DNA of 64,000 nucleotides, from assembly GCA_013368315.1 (NCBI GenBank), contig JAACJM010000023.1:186001-250000 (forward strand), in the 5' to 3' direction. The notes under the pieces were generated by a model, which had not been told where the DNA came from, did no database searches, and worked only from the letters and a program-made list of their open reading frames with translations. Below are positions 1 through 11,510 of this stretch, piece by piece (the first letter of the stretch is position 1; every line of letters starts with the position of its first letter). Origin of the DNA: Tetrapyrgos nigripes. Lineage: Eukaryota > Basidiomycota > Agaricomycetes > Agaricales > Campanellaceae. The translations under genes were made by a program, and so were the position numbers.

Positions 1-36
1 ATTTCAGCCTCGTAACATCATCTCACTGGGGTAAAG

Positions 37-97
37 GGCCATCGCTTCGCGTGGCAAGTTACGAGGCCCTTTCACATACTTAGTATATCAAAAAGCA
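37..97 (+). repeat. Left copy of an inverted-repeat pair (partner near 5794-5853)
   Basis: This stretch is a short hairpin: an AAGGGCC arm and its complement enclose a core containing GCGTGGCAA. The reverse complement of 5794-5853 repeats it with few changes, including the core and the AGGCCCTT...ACTTAG tail. The pair could be the termini of an older element, into whose right side the hAT element at 2553-5786 later inserted. No flanking duplication can be tested because the window starts here. The pairing is directly visible; the element identity is inference. Confidence 0.45.
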
Positions 98-2544
98 CAA
101 GTCTAATGTGTTGCAGCAGTCTCACTCATACAGATAGGGGTATGGGTATGCAAACCCACATTTACTGTTTGTAGTGCTAGTCCTGCCATACCAGCCACCA
201 CTAAATATACTCTGACTTATAGATAGTGTATTTTAGACAATTTTCAGTACTCATTCTTGAGAATTGTCAGGCAGCCAAACACTAATGTCCTGCCACTGTA
301 GAAATATCTGTCAAACTTACCAAAAGTGATTATCTGTCTGAAGGGTACAAACAGAACACCATAGTGGGATATTGACCTAGATAAATATGTATCCCGTTTG
401 GCAAAACAACGGCCAGAGGATACAGGGAAAAAATACACAGGATTGGTGTGTAACTCGACGCACAAACGTCGTAGCAGTTTGTCCTTGAGAGGACAAATTA
501 GAGGTCAACAATAATCAGGTCCTTTCGGACACTCCAGGGATGGCGGCCAGCCCACCCTGGTTCACATTGACCTCGGACCTAAGCAGATAAAAAACAAAAA
601 CTGTCAGTTAGCGACGCGCGGGATTTTGAATAAAAAAGATCACGTGCCTGCCAGGAAAGGCAATGTGGCTGTGCACAAGTTGATGCCATCGGTTCATGCA
701 CAGCCACACTTCTTCTAGTACCTACGGACTCTGTACCTTTTGCAGGTAGCCCATCTGTTCTCAAGTTTGTATTATGTATTTATTCTACACACCTATAGCT
801 TAGAACTTACCACAAAATCAGATTTTTTCAATGAGTTCAGCCACAATTCTGAATGCTGCACGCATGTGAATGCAACATGACAACACATCAGAGACATTGT
901 GGCTGCAAAAATACCGTACTTTAAAATCAGGCTTGGTAATCATGCTGTGGGGGTTTCAAAAAATAAACAAAAAGGAAAGAAGGAAATAGGAAGGGAGAAA
1001 GGGAGAAAGAGAACAAGGGCCTGTATATACTATACATCAATAGAGTGCGTAGACCTACCTTTGTAACTGATTTAATGGTGGGACAGTGATTAGAGTGCTC
1101 AAAGAAATGCTACAAACGGGTGACTGGGTCGCTTGTTGGAAGAAAACTGTCTAACCCGATTGGGATTTTTCCAAGGTTTTCAACTAGGTCAGTGACATCA
1201 TATCTTGCCAAAACGAGTTTTTTGGGCCTACTCGGAGGTTTCCGAGCACAGCATGTCTTACTTGCATAGGTGTTGTCATGTTGTCCTGCAACACTAGCAA
1301 TGCAACGGACGTGTTTTTAGATGAAGTCTTCATACCGTGCGGCAAATGGTACATTGAGGAAATTATAGTGATTAGTCTACGGCGGGTTTTCGGGTTCTGT
1401 GGAAAGTAGAACTGCGGACTGGCTCGAGTTTGGGATTGGAGACAGTATGTTTGATTTTTGGTTCTTGTCTGCCCAGGTGATGAATTGATGACTATCGTAC
1501 AGTACGTACTTGTTGCTTGTCATGTACATATAGATCAAATATGTTTATTGTCCTTATTTTTTTTCAATGTTCACATTCAGATGCGCAGATATTGTAATTG
1601 GGATGACAGTAGTAGAATATGTTGACCTTATGTGCTTTTGAGCACTGTCGAGAGTGCAAACCTACCGCAAAACTGAATGGCCAATGGCCATGTGGCATAC
1701 CTTCCAAATGTGGAAGCTTTGTCATTTGCCGAGTGATGCCAAGTGGGACATCCGACTAGGGCCCCACAGCATGATTAACAAGCCAAAATCATATAAAAAC
1801 TACTGAACGTAGTAGTATACTTTGTCTTTAGAAGTGATGAAGTCAGTTACGGAAATTTGGGTTTTGCTGATTTATATGTAGAAATATCAAGTCTCTATTC
1901 AATCTCATTGGTATGAATTCAATAGGTACTATGATATACTAACCAACTCAAACTCAGAGATCCCCTCAGCTCAACTCACAGAGGGACATAGTATCCAACA
2001 TTGACTCCCTAGTAGTACCTTGAGGGGAGGTTTATCTAAAGAGGTTGTACTAGAAGTTAGTGATGGGGACATGTGGCATGACATTGGTGTCCATGACTCA
2101 GCCTAAAGCCTGTAAAGGCTTTGTTACAATGGAGAGGCAAGAATTACAAGGGTGTCAAGGCTGAAGTCAAGCTTCAGAAGTGGAGGATGTAGGGTAGCAA
2201 ATACTGGCAAACCATACTTGCAGAGAGAAAGCCCATGAAGCACGACGCTGGCAGTGAAGGCAAGATGAGTCGACACAATGGCATGACATTGTGGTTGTTG
2301 ATGTCAATGGTCCTTGGACCCAGTCCAGACTGAGTCTAGACATTTCGGTTGTCGGGAAAGGCAGAGACCGGCTTAATTTGGGTGGCGTGGGAGTTTGAAG
2401 CCGTGGTAAATTTTGCAACTCAATTAAAAAAGTCATGGGGTCTCGACCAAAGTTAACTCGGCCTTTAAGAGGCGTTTGAATTACTTCCAAAACAAAAAGG
2501 CAGCACTTGCACTTTATACAACTATCAGCTATTTTATCTTTATG
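98..2544. other. Non-coding region, no recognisable gene
   Basis: About 2.4 kb without an ORF I can support. The small open frames at 244-465, 579-764 and 2167-2562 have no recognisable motif, no coherent splice structure and no protein-like composition. A purine-rich patch lies at 968-1016. A short motif around 2384-2470 (a GGCGTGGGA core followed by CTCGGCCTT) recurs in degenerate form near 63522-63582, which suggests an old dispersed repeat. If the 37-97/5794-5853 pair bounds an element, this is its interior. Confidence 0.4.
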
Positions 2545-5500
2545 GGAAAATGCAGTGTTCACTGTAAGGCCTAAGCCTTACTTACGCTAAGGGCATAAGT
2601 TCTTAAGGAACTTAAGCTGTAACAAGACTGGCAACCCTTAAGTAAGGGCTTAAGCTGTACTAGTCACGTGGATTTTCAGGAATAAAATTCTTTAGTGTGC
2701 TGCACATTGTTGAAGGTCTACTGCAAAATGACCATTGCAACGGTGCTCTGGGAGTACTTCTACAAAGGCACCAAGCAAAACACAAGCCACTGGAAAGCCT
2801 ACTGCCTTGGGTGCATCAAACAGCACGCTCCTCCACATATCAAGAACCAGACTTCGGTAGACATCAAAACCCTTGACGGTGAAAGCTGGTTTGAGAAAGG
2901 TGAGTTTATCAGTGATATAAGTATAAGAACTCACAATAATATTGCACCTGCCAGCCTGCGAAGATGCTGGACATGTTCGAGGAGTAAAACCCACCATGAT
3001 TGCACATATCCTTGGAGGTGAAAAACCTTGCCAGCATGCCAGTGAAGAAGCCAAGAGGACAGCGAAGAAGTTGAGAGATGAGGTGAAGGCAAAGGCAAAA
3101 GGAGATGGGAAAAGAGACTGAAAGGATGATGACAATTTGAATGGTGGAGATGATGGTGTTGGTTTTGGGGCAGCATCAAAGAAGCGGCGTGCAATTGACC
3201 GGGTTGAGAACATGATGTAGAGTACACTGGATGGCAAAGTCTTTAAGGGTATCAGCATGCCATTTACAGAAGAGCAGAAGAAAATAATACATGCACAATT
3301 CCTGGTAGCCTCCGTCTCCGCCAACGTCTCCTTCGATTGGGTCGAAGACCCCAAAATGCAGAAGCTCTTCATGATGTTCCGGGCTGTGGCAGGTGATGTG
3401 ATTCCTTCTGCAAAGGAATTAGCCACCAGTTTCCTGAACAAGGAACACCAAAAGATTGAGGACAACGTGAAACAGCAAGTAAAAGGGAATGATGTTACTT
3501 TGATGTACATGTCATGAAACTTGTGTATCTTTCTTCGGCTTACTTTTCCTAGGTGCGATGGTGTCAAAGACATCTCTAAAAACTCGCTCACTGGTGTTAA
3601 CATATCAGCAAACTTTGAGGTGCGTAGAATACACACAACGTACCAGTACAGACTCAATTTATCTGCCTAGCCTCACCTCATTGACCTCTATAACTCAACT
3701 CCTGACAAGAAGGACGGCACCTCTATGTGCGAATTGTTTGAGAAGATGAATGATAGTGCTGAACAGAGCTATGGGTGCGCTGTCATAGCTCTGGGAACTG
3801 ATAATGATGGTGGAAGTAGAGCGGGAAGGAGGATAATAGAAGAAAAGCGGCCTTGGCTTTTCACTTTCCCATGCATTGCCCACCAGGTATTTTTAATATA
3901 ACTCTATTTGACATTGCTCATCTGCTGATGCCTCACAGGGCCAGCTCGTGTTACATGACTATCTCAAGGTCAATCCTGATGCCAACGCTACAGCTGAGGA
4001 TGCTACTGACCTCATCAGATGGCTTAACAACCATGGGTGCGTTCGAGTTATTTTCAACGAGTCACAGTCAGCAGTCCAGAATAATAAGGTTCTTGCCTAC
4101 CTTGTAGCCAATGCCACGAGGTGGACTACGCATGTCATCTCTTTTCACAGACTTGAGGAGGTCGAAAAGCCGCTCTGAATTGCAGGACTTTCTCGTTGTG
4201 ACGACATCATCGCAGCACAAATTGGTGCAGAGACAAATCCACGTCAGGTTGACACTCTCCATGAAGCAGCCGTTCATCAACTTGACCTCATTAACGACAA
4301 CAACTTCTGGAAACAGCTTTCTGGAGTGGTTGAAGACTTGGAGCCTATATGCTATGCAACAAATCTCTTCCAGAGTGATCATGCTCGTCCTGATATTGTT
4401 CCCATTGCATTTGCTGGGTTATTCCTTCACTTCAAGAACCATAGACTGTCACATTTCTCTGGAGATGACAAAGCGTCTCGAAAAGAGATGGAAGAGTTTT
4501 GATCAATCTCTCATGATTGCAGCACTCATCCTCAATCCATATGAATGATTGGATCGCTTTGGGCCAAATGCTATTAATGCGTTGATTTCCAAAGTATGTA
4601 TTTTACTGCCTGTAGTCTTTGTCTTGAGTTACTTACCTTCACATTGCTTAAGTTGTACAAGAAATATATCAATCGCCCAGTTCCTAGCAAGCTTGATCCA
4701 GATGAAGTTGAAGCCCTTCAGGAATGACAGCGCCAATGGGTACAAGCTGTGTCCAATGCAGTAACTCATTACCTCGCCATGTCTGGTCCTTTTCAGGATT
4801 GGCCAGAACAGCATGCTGGCTTTGAAGAGATACATGTATGTTCTTATTATTTGTTGTGGTCTCTATTATCTCATTCATGCATGCTTCTAGGGGAAGGATC
4901 CTATTATATTCTGGGAAACAATGTGCAGTGATAGGCGCACCACAGACCTGGCTAAGTTCGCCCTGACTTTGCTTTGTATTGTGATGAATACCGCTGCCAA
5001 TGAGCGTTCTTTTTCTGATCTGAAAGTCGAAAAGACACGTTTGCGCAATAGAATTGGAGTGAAGAAAGTCGGAAAGATGATGAAGGTATGACATATGATT
5101 GGTTCTATTCTTCACTCAGATCTAATATTGTCGTTCAGATTAGGGGTCACCTTCATAGGGTTCAGTATAAAACCGGCCTCAAGATTCCTCGAAAACCACG
5201 CAAAAACCACAAAGAAGAACGTCTCAGCAAACTTTTGGAGGTTCCACAATATGCCAAGGCCTTGGACAGTCCAGGTGGTGAGACGGAGGACAATTCTCGT
5301 GGACATCATTCAGCATTGGTTAGGAGCAGAAAGGATTGGAGGCGAGAGTTTGTGAAATGGGGAGAGCAAGCCTGGACAGAGGGGCTTCAGGTGGAGACTA
5401 CTGATGACGATGTTGTCATGGATTCCAACTTCCTTGACCCAGTACCACAGCTACCAGCTGGTCGTTCTCTTGCACTATTTTTTGGTGGGTGCCTGGAACA

Positions 5501-5794
5501 GAGTGCCAATCTGACTCTTGATGGCTATATTGAATGCAGGCGCACTCAAAGACAGGGCTGGAGTGAAGAAGCCTTACATATGGAGCTGTTGGCACAGGAA
5601 GAGGAGGATCAGATACCAGATGATGGAGAGTTGGAAGGTTCTGGTGATGAGTACGACAGGTAACTACAATTTTTTATACTAAGGCCTTAAGTACCCTTAA
5701 GTATGTACTTAACTTAAGCCCCCACTTAAGCCTTTAAGCTGTAACCTCCATGACTACCCTTAATTAAGCCCTTATGGCGAACACTGGGAGAATG
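2545..5794 (+). mobile_element. Degenerate autonomous hAT transposon with 8-bp target site duplication
   Basis: The element body is 2553-5786 (3.23 kb). Its ends are inverted: CAGTGTTCAC at the left and GCGAACACTG at the right. It is flanked by GGAAAATG (2545-2552) and GGAGAATG (5787-5794), which match at 7 of 8 bases, the 8-bp duplication length typical of hAT elements. Both subterminal regions (about 2566-2660 and 5675-5775) are packed with CTTAAG/TTAAG-type motifs, as expected for transposase binding sites. The interior encodes a broken hAT transposase. The imperfect duplication and several stop codons indicate an old, inactive copy. Confidence 0.88.
2695..5663 (+). pseudogene. hAT-family transposase, multi-exon, inactivated
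   Basis: Codes, when intact, for a DDE-type cut-and-paste transposase of the hAT superfamily. Reading order: an N-terminal Trp/Cys-rich segment with a C-x2-C (2734-2840) resembling a BED-type finger; a splice at about 2899-2953; a GGEKPC-H segment; a basic stretch; a central part with RPWLFTFPC-IAHQ (3850-3885), typical of fungal hAT catalytic domains; and a C-terminal hATC dimerisation segment with NERSFSDLK and RLRNR (4990-5055). A 190-residue acidic tail follows (5088-5663). In-frame stops occur at TGA 3119-3121, TAG 3218-3220 and near 4499, so the gene is dead. Family assignment is strong; exact exon borders are inferred. Confidence 0.82.
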
Positions 5795-5853
5795 TACTTA
5801 CTTAGCAAATAAGGGCCTTGTTATTGCCACGCAAAGCGATGGCCCACAAGGCC
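5794..5853 (-). repeat. Right copy of the inverted-repeat pair
   Basis: Reverse complement of the segment at 37-97, sharing the GGGCCATCGCTT core and the GGCAA...AAGGCCCTT side. It starts immediately outside the right target duplication of the hAT element, so the hAT inserted close to or inside the older repeat. Confidence 0.45.
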
Positions 5854-6138
5854 TTCATGAGTGTTTATTGAGTCAGCAGTGGTAGGTGTTATACCTTGAA
5901 TAGTCCAGATATGAACAGCGGGATCCATATGAAATTTCATCAGAGAATAGCCTTAAAGGTGTCTGCATTCCCCAAATAGTCACTTCCGTGATTGTGACAA
6001 TGGAAAAGGAAGAATTTCTGTTTGATCGAAATCCTTTCAGGGTTTTATTGAATTTTTTGAACCCTCAAACGACAACCCATTCTTGCCCAACAATCGCCAC
6101 CATCTCTCCTCACTGAACCAATTATCCAACCTTCCTCA

Positions 6139-6890
6139 TTGTCCATCATGACCAACCAAACCATGCTTGTGTCCTGCTTCAAATCCTTCATTGAAGATCT
6201 TGAATTTTTCACCATTCCTACCAATCTTGCTCCCCCAACTCAGCAATTCTCTCAGCGTCTGCTCCGACACCCATTACCCAACAAGCCTCCCAAAGTGTTC
6301 ATTCAGGTTTCGCATTCGTGGCACTAAGAAGTGGACAGCGGAATTTCTTGATGAAGAAGTCTTCCCAGTTTCTGAAGAAGCAAGGAAGAAAGCCACTGCT
6401 CTTGTCTTTATGAAGGGCGCCTATCCATCTGGAACTGAGATTCTTGACACCACCTTTGACTTTCTTCTTCATATGGTGAGTCTCTTCGAAGGATTTTCAA
6501 TTTTGGTTGAACACCTAATGTGATCCTTCCCCAATAGCATTTTCTTTTTGAATTCCTACTCCTTGACTGAAAAACATCCCGGTCATATCCAATTCCTCGT
6601 AACTCCAGCCTTCTATCACCTCATCCAAGAAACTGATTATCACTATCGGTTCATTCAAGAGGATGATGCCTTCTTTCATCAGTGGAAGGAAGCCAGCGGT
6701 ATCGAACATCAGACCATTGACCATATTGTGCAGGTTGCTGATTTGAGTATTGAGTGGACAAATCTCTGGTCCCACCCATCAGGTCATTGCGACACTTTTG
6801 ATCTGGATACAGTGGCTGAAGATTACTTTCCGATTACTATTTATAGTATCAGTTTTTTTCAAGCACTCGCCGCAAGCTTTTTCTAACGCG
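6139..6890 (+). pseudogene. Decayed two-exon coding relic, unknown family
   Basis: I do not recognise this protein. A first open segment (about 6190-6477) reads as a soluble, charged protein rich in Glu/Lys. It ends at a plausible GTGAGT donor (6476), and a CCCAATAG acceptor lies near 6539. A second segment (6548-6886) is also protein-like, with FLVTPAFYHL, YRFIQEDDAF and WTNLWSHP stretches. The two do not join in one uninterrupted frame, which suggests frameshifts. Composition and position resemble the relic at 9130-10670, so both could be parts of one old repeated gene split by the inverted-repeat element at 7688-8867. That link is inference. Confidence 0.35.
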
Positions 6891-7685
6891 GATCTCTTCC
6901 CCGTGGGAAAGTGTAACCATATTTAGGTCAAATTTCGCGTGACCTATTTTGCTTACATTTTGTTCTCGCGCGAGTACACTGCCACTGCCTCAGGGTCTGG
7001 CAAGCGCACTCACTGTATGACACAACAACGGAAGCCCGGGATCAGCGGATTGTAGGTTATTGCGTCATACTACTTTGACATTAGAAGTGAACAACACGCC
7101 GTATTCTTTTTGTATCTCTCAAATAATTGTTGACAGCCTTCATATTTCCTAAAAACATCGTATAATACATTATCTAGACAACTGTCTACTCAAAATTGCG
7201 CGTCGAAAAACAGTGCTTTTTGAGGGTGTGACACTTGAAGTTTGCCTTTGTTTAGGATATGTAGTCCACAGTCTGTCGAGAATTTTTACGCAACATATAT
7301 GGGAGTTCATGATAAAGGATATAAGCAACATAATCCAGGGAGAAAGCATTGTTCAAGCTACTTACCAAGTAGCCATTGAGAAAATTTTCAGACTCTGATG
7401 CTGCATTGAGATTTTGGCCCATCATATCAGGCAGTTGTTCCTGCTCATTCAAACCCTTATGAACAGGAATAGGATAAGGGTAGAGTCACATACCCTCTGG
7501 ATATGGAATTTTGGAAATTTGAATGGGAGGAGGACAGGTATCCCAGATATGAGATGCTCTCAACAGGACAAGACGGATCAGAAACACTTCATGTTGTGCC
7601 ACTAAATACAATTTGGCAGCCCCAGGCTAAGCATTGTACTTGGTAGACAGGCTTCTGGGAAAGCAGTACTGTTATCTGCATCCAG

Positions 7686-8869
7686 TACTGTCCCATTTTT
7701 TTCAATTCACGAGGGCATTGTGACCGTGACATGCCCTCACGAATTTTCTGACTGCGAAAACTGCGGCGTGAGCCATGACCCGAGCTTTTTTTCCGCGAAA
7801 TTTCGCGAAATTTGATAGAGAAATTGCCGGTTTTGGAAGGTATCTTGGCAGAGATTTCGCGAATGGCTTTTTGTGACGCGTGACGGCAGATTTTTTTCGC
7901 GAATTTTGGGGGTTACGTATGCTTGTCTATCATGGACAAAATTAAATCCCAAAACTTTCCCCATATCTCCCCCTTCTTTGGTTATTTTTAGATCCACTGA
8001 TCACTTTCAGCCTATGGCTCGCTTCTAATTTTGGAGGAGGAGAAACTCGCAAGACTTGCTGATTCCCCGCACTTTTTACTCAACTTTAATTAGGCGGTTG
8101 CCCGCGCACTTCTAGCATGACATGTGACATGGCCCAATTCCCACGCACTTCCAAGTCTGACTTGCTGTCCTTATCCTGCACTTCTTGTAGATACACATCA
8201 TGTAAATGTATAAATGGTCCAATAAAGATCAATAAAGATTTCATTGTATAGAATAATTTTCCCATCACCTACCTGATTAATCTTAAAACGCAATTGTACT
8301 TATGTAAGAAAGTACTATAAGCCAAATATTGGGAAACATGAAGGTATATTAGAACTAGCTAACTAACAAAGGACACAAGTTGGTTTCAAAATGAGAATGT
8401 CATCAACTTGTCACAGATAGCTTGGTAGATGCAATGGTAGAATTGAATGGCTCTGGTATTAAGCAAGCCAAACATCTGTGTGGCCAAAATAGCTTCTGTA
8501 TTCAGAAAATGTCCTGAGCTTCATATCAGGATTCATCAATATTACTGTCCCATTTCATTGTAAATGAATTGCAATTCTCCATTCAAATAGCTCATGTCAC
8601 ACATCATGCTAGAAGTGCGGGGGCGACTGCCTAATTAAAACTCGAGTGATCAGTAGACTTCAAGTAAAAAGTGCGGGGAATCAGCAAGTCTTGCGAGTTT
8701 CTCCTCCTCCAAAATTAGAAGCGGGCCATAGGCTGAAAGTGGTTGGTGGACCTAAAAATAACCAAAGAAGGGGGAGATATGGGGAAAGTTTCGGGACTTA
8801 ATTTTGTCCATGATGGACAAGCATAGGTACGTGACATGTGACTCGCAAATTGAACAAAATGGGACAGTA
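7686..8869. mobile_element. Inverted-repeat (foldback-like) element with TA flanks, non-autonomous
   Basis: Left end CTGTCCCATTTT (from 7688) and right end AAAATGGGACAG (to 8867) are inverted copies, each flanked by TA (7686-7687, 8868-8869), as for Tc1/mariner-type insertions. The inverted similarity resumes at about 7906-8135 and 8600-8838 over more than 200 bp, including a shared stretch around the GGACAA...AAATTA and CTCCTCCTCC blocks. The left arm carries an extra segment of about 190 bp (7716-7905). No transposase ORF is present. The TA flanks sit in a GTAC context, so the exact ends are uncertain by a base or two. Confidence 0.68.
7716..7905. repeat. Insert rich in TTTCGCGAAA-type palindromes inside the left arm
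   Basis: This segment is present in the left arm of the 7688-8867 element but absent from the right arm. It contains a small hairpin (GAGGGCAT ... ATGCCCTC, 7712-7738) and at least four TTCGCGAA/TTTCGCG motifs (about 7790-7905). Related TTCGCG sequence also lies near 6930. It may be a separate small element or the remains of one; the arm comparison is direct evidence, the identity is not known. Confidence 0.4.
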
Positions 8870-9129
8870 CATTATCTTTGGCTTATTAAAATCTCAACTT
8901 CTGTTGGTGTGATTCAGAGAAAGTCATGAACATGAACATGTAAACTGAGTGGTATTATGAAACATGTACCTGACACAAAAGGAAGAGGTCTAAAAATGAG
9001 AGGAACATGAATGTTGCATGGATGTTTCTTTGTAGATGCAAAACAATAATGTAGTTCTAGATTGGAACCTGCTAAAATAGTAATTGGGCTTGCCAGCCAG
9101 GCCTGGCCTCTTCTCACCAAGTCAGAACA

Positions 9130-10672
9130 AATGCAATGGATATCGATGAGGATGTCGTTGAAGATGCTGATCCCGAGATTCCTGTGGTCACTGCCTCCCC
9201 TCCTTGTTCACCATCTCCCATATGTGCCCAGCCCGCCTTTTCTTTTTAATTGGATCACCAACTCGCCTTTCTCCAATCGAAATCCATTCCTTTGTCTTTG
9301 CAACCTGGCCCATCACACTCCTCTCGGACACATCTATTCACCTCCACCCATCCAATGTCTCCTTCTCAGCTCTTCAACAATGATCTTAACATTGTTTCGA
9401 GCCCTGGAGGAATTTCAATGAGATTGCCGACCCCTTGTCCTTCTCCAGTACCTCAAGATCCTATAGAAGAGTCCGAGTCTGAAGATGAGACTCTGATCGC
9501 CAAACGTCTTCGTAAAAGACGTTCTTCATACTCCCCTCCTTCTCCTCGCAAAGTCCCTAAAACCGCTTCCAACGTCTCACCACAGGAATCATCATCTATT
9601 CCTTGAAAATGTCCATCTGGTGCACAATGTCGTCAAATTTGTAAGGAGAAGGAACGTGAAGAGTCATCATCAGGAAATAGAAAGAGGGATAAAGGAAAGG
9701 GAAAGGCGAGATTGGTTCGTGGTGCTGAAACAGAGGGCAAGGAAGACAAGACAGTCCCTGTGATGAAAACCCACAAGTCCAGATGGTTCAGGGTGAAAAA
9801 CCCTTGAGAAGATCCTAGACCAGTGTTGCCTGAGGGATTTTTTCCTCTGTCTAATCAAGACCTGTCTTTTGAACAGTCTCGAATCCTCCTTTATCATGAT
9901 CCAGTCCATTCCAACAACAACTCTCACTCCCATGTCCCTACTTTTCTTTCAGGATGCCGACATTGTCAACGAGAACCCTTTCGAGAACAACTGGCACATC
10001 AAGTCCCCTTTGAATGCAGACAGGACACTAAGGTGAGATCCTCTTTTACCCAGTATATTTTTCCAGGCGTTTTATTTATGATTCTTATCCTTAGCGTCTT
10101 GGCTCACGAAAGTCATATCAGAATTCTGGGTATGTTGTTTGGCCATGCAACAATTATTGGTCAACCACCCCAATGCCTTTCATCAGTCCTACTGATGCTG
10201 CGAAGAACATTGGTAATTTCTGCATCAACACCACTTCCAGGATTATCTGTGATATCCCAAGATTTCCTTGTGAGCAGTGTGCAAAGCACAGGCTCCCCTG
10301 TGTCTTTGAAAAGACTGTGAGTGAGTCTTGGCAGCAGTCCCCAATTTCGTGTCTAGCGTGTCAATGGAAGGTGGGAATGAAGTGTTCCTTGAAAGAGCTC
10401 CAGGACCCATCTTTCTGTCCCTATGAGTTTATGGGTATGACTTTTGTGCTGTTTCATCATGGGCATACTTGGTGTAAGTACCTTCACTTTCCTTTCAAAG
10501 GATTTTCAAATACTGATTGGATTTTCCCAGTGGCTCCCAAAGATTTCACCAAGCACAAGTTCACCAGCAACTGGGACTTTCTTATCTAGGCATCATCGAC
10601 GCCCTGATGTGAATGTGTTTGTCATCGTCGACTTGTTGCTGAGTGCAATTTTATCTTGGTCACGCAGAGGGT
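9130..10672 (+). pseudogene. Degenerate multi-exon gene relic with Cys-pair modules
   Basis: I cannot name the family. A low-complexity N-terminal part (9130-9606) is rich in Pro/Ser with an acidic ESESEDE stretch and a basic RLRKRRSS stretch, as in nuclear proteins. It stops at 9604-9606, and the next 180 bp stay protein-like in the following codons. Around 9955-10020 a C-x2-C segment appears. At 10260-10400 there is a C-x2-C-x6-C module followed by a second C-x2-C, a layout reminiscent of fungal zinc-cluster-like repeats. Premature stops and frame changes indicate a relic, possibly of a multicopy gene. Function unknown; zinc binding is a guess from cysteine spacing only. Confidence 0.38.
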
Positions 10673-11017
10673 AAATCATTCTTGGTAGTATTGAACACTC
10701 ATATTCTTCGTCATCTTCCTCATAGACTTTAATCAATTATGTATTCTCTGATGTATCGCTATTTTCTTGTTTTTGTATATGAAATGTATGAATGTGTGCA
10801 CCGCGCGCCATCCTTCTTGAATCTTTGTGCAAAAATAAGTTGAACGTCGAAATTTGCAAAACTGAAAATGAGTCAATGACAAACAGTAATGAAAGAGTTT
10901 GAGAATATAGGAATATGATGAGAGAACTTGAATCTGAGTTGGTACATCTGTCTTGATCTTCTATTGGGCCAGATACCAGACATAAAACCTTCCGAAGGTT
11001 ATCCATGTCAAAATTCA

Positions 11018-11510
11018 TTAATAGTTGATAGAGAAAAATAATTGAAGGCCCAAAGGGTATAAGGTGGTGAAAATCCTTCTGTGGATTTTCAAATCCAGCT
11101 TCCTGATCACCTTTTCCAAATTCAATAGCATATGTAGCCTTAATATTGCAGCCTTGTATTTCCAGTCAATCCACCAGAGAAAAGGGGTACATGACACATG
11201 TGTGTCAAACATTATTCGTCTGTTTACTGTGCAATATCCAAGCCATAGTTGTCCAAAAAGGATTTGAGAATCCCTCTAAATGTTTCTAGATTCCCTAAGA
11301 GTTGACTTCCATAGGTGTACCAGATTCTTGTGGCAGAGTGGTTTCCCTTGTAAACATGTTCATAGCGTCTGGCTGAATGGTGTACTCCAGAAGTGTGTTG
11401 ATCCGTCGAACCGCCCAAGTAGCTTCATCTGTGAATCCTCCAATGTGTAACGTCTGATAATATCTTCTCGCATAGTGGGTCAGGTGTATCAATGTTTCCG
11501 ATAAGATCAT
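11018..11510 (-). pseudogene. Minus-strand coding relic, unknown family
   Basis: Two open segments, 11295-11510 and 11018-11212, read as one amphipathic, Leu/Arg-rich protein once several stops (around 11200-11300) are ignored. Segments such as HLTHYARRYYQTL and RIFTTLYPLGLQ look coded rather than random. No domain is recognised. It lies just downstream of, and opposite to, the relic at 9130-10672. Either an old gene or part of the same repeated unit. Confidence 0.25.

Noticed and set aside
2692..3657. 321-codon minus-strand frame
   Set aside because: Antisense shadow of the hAT transposase exons, whose plus-strand reading gives recognisable hAT motifs.
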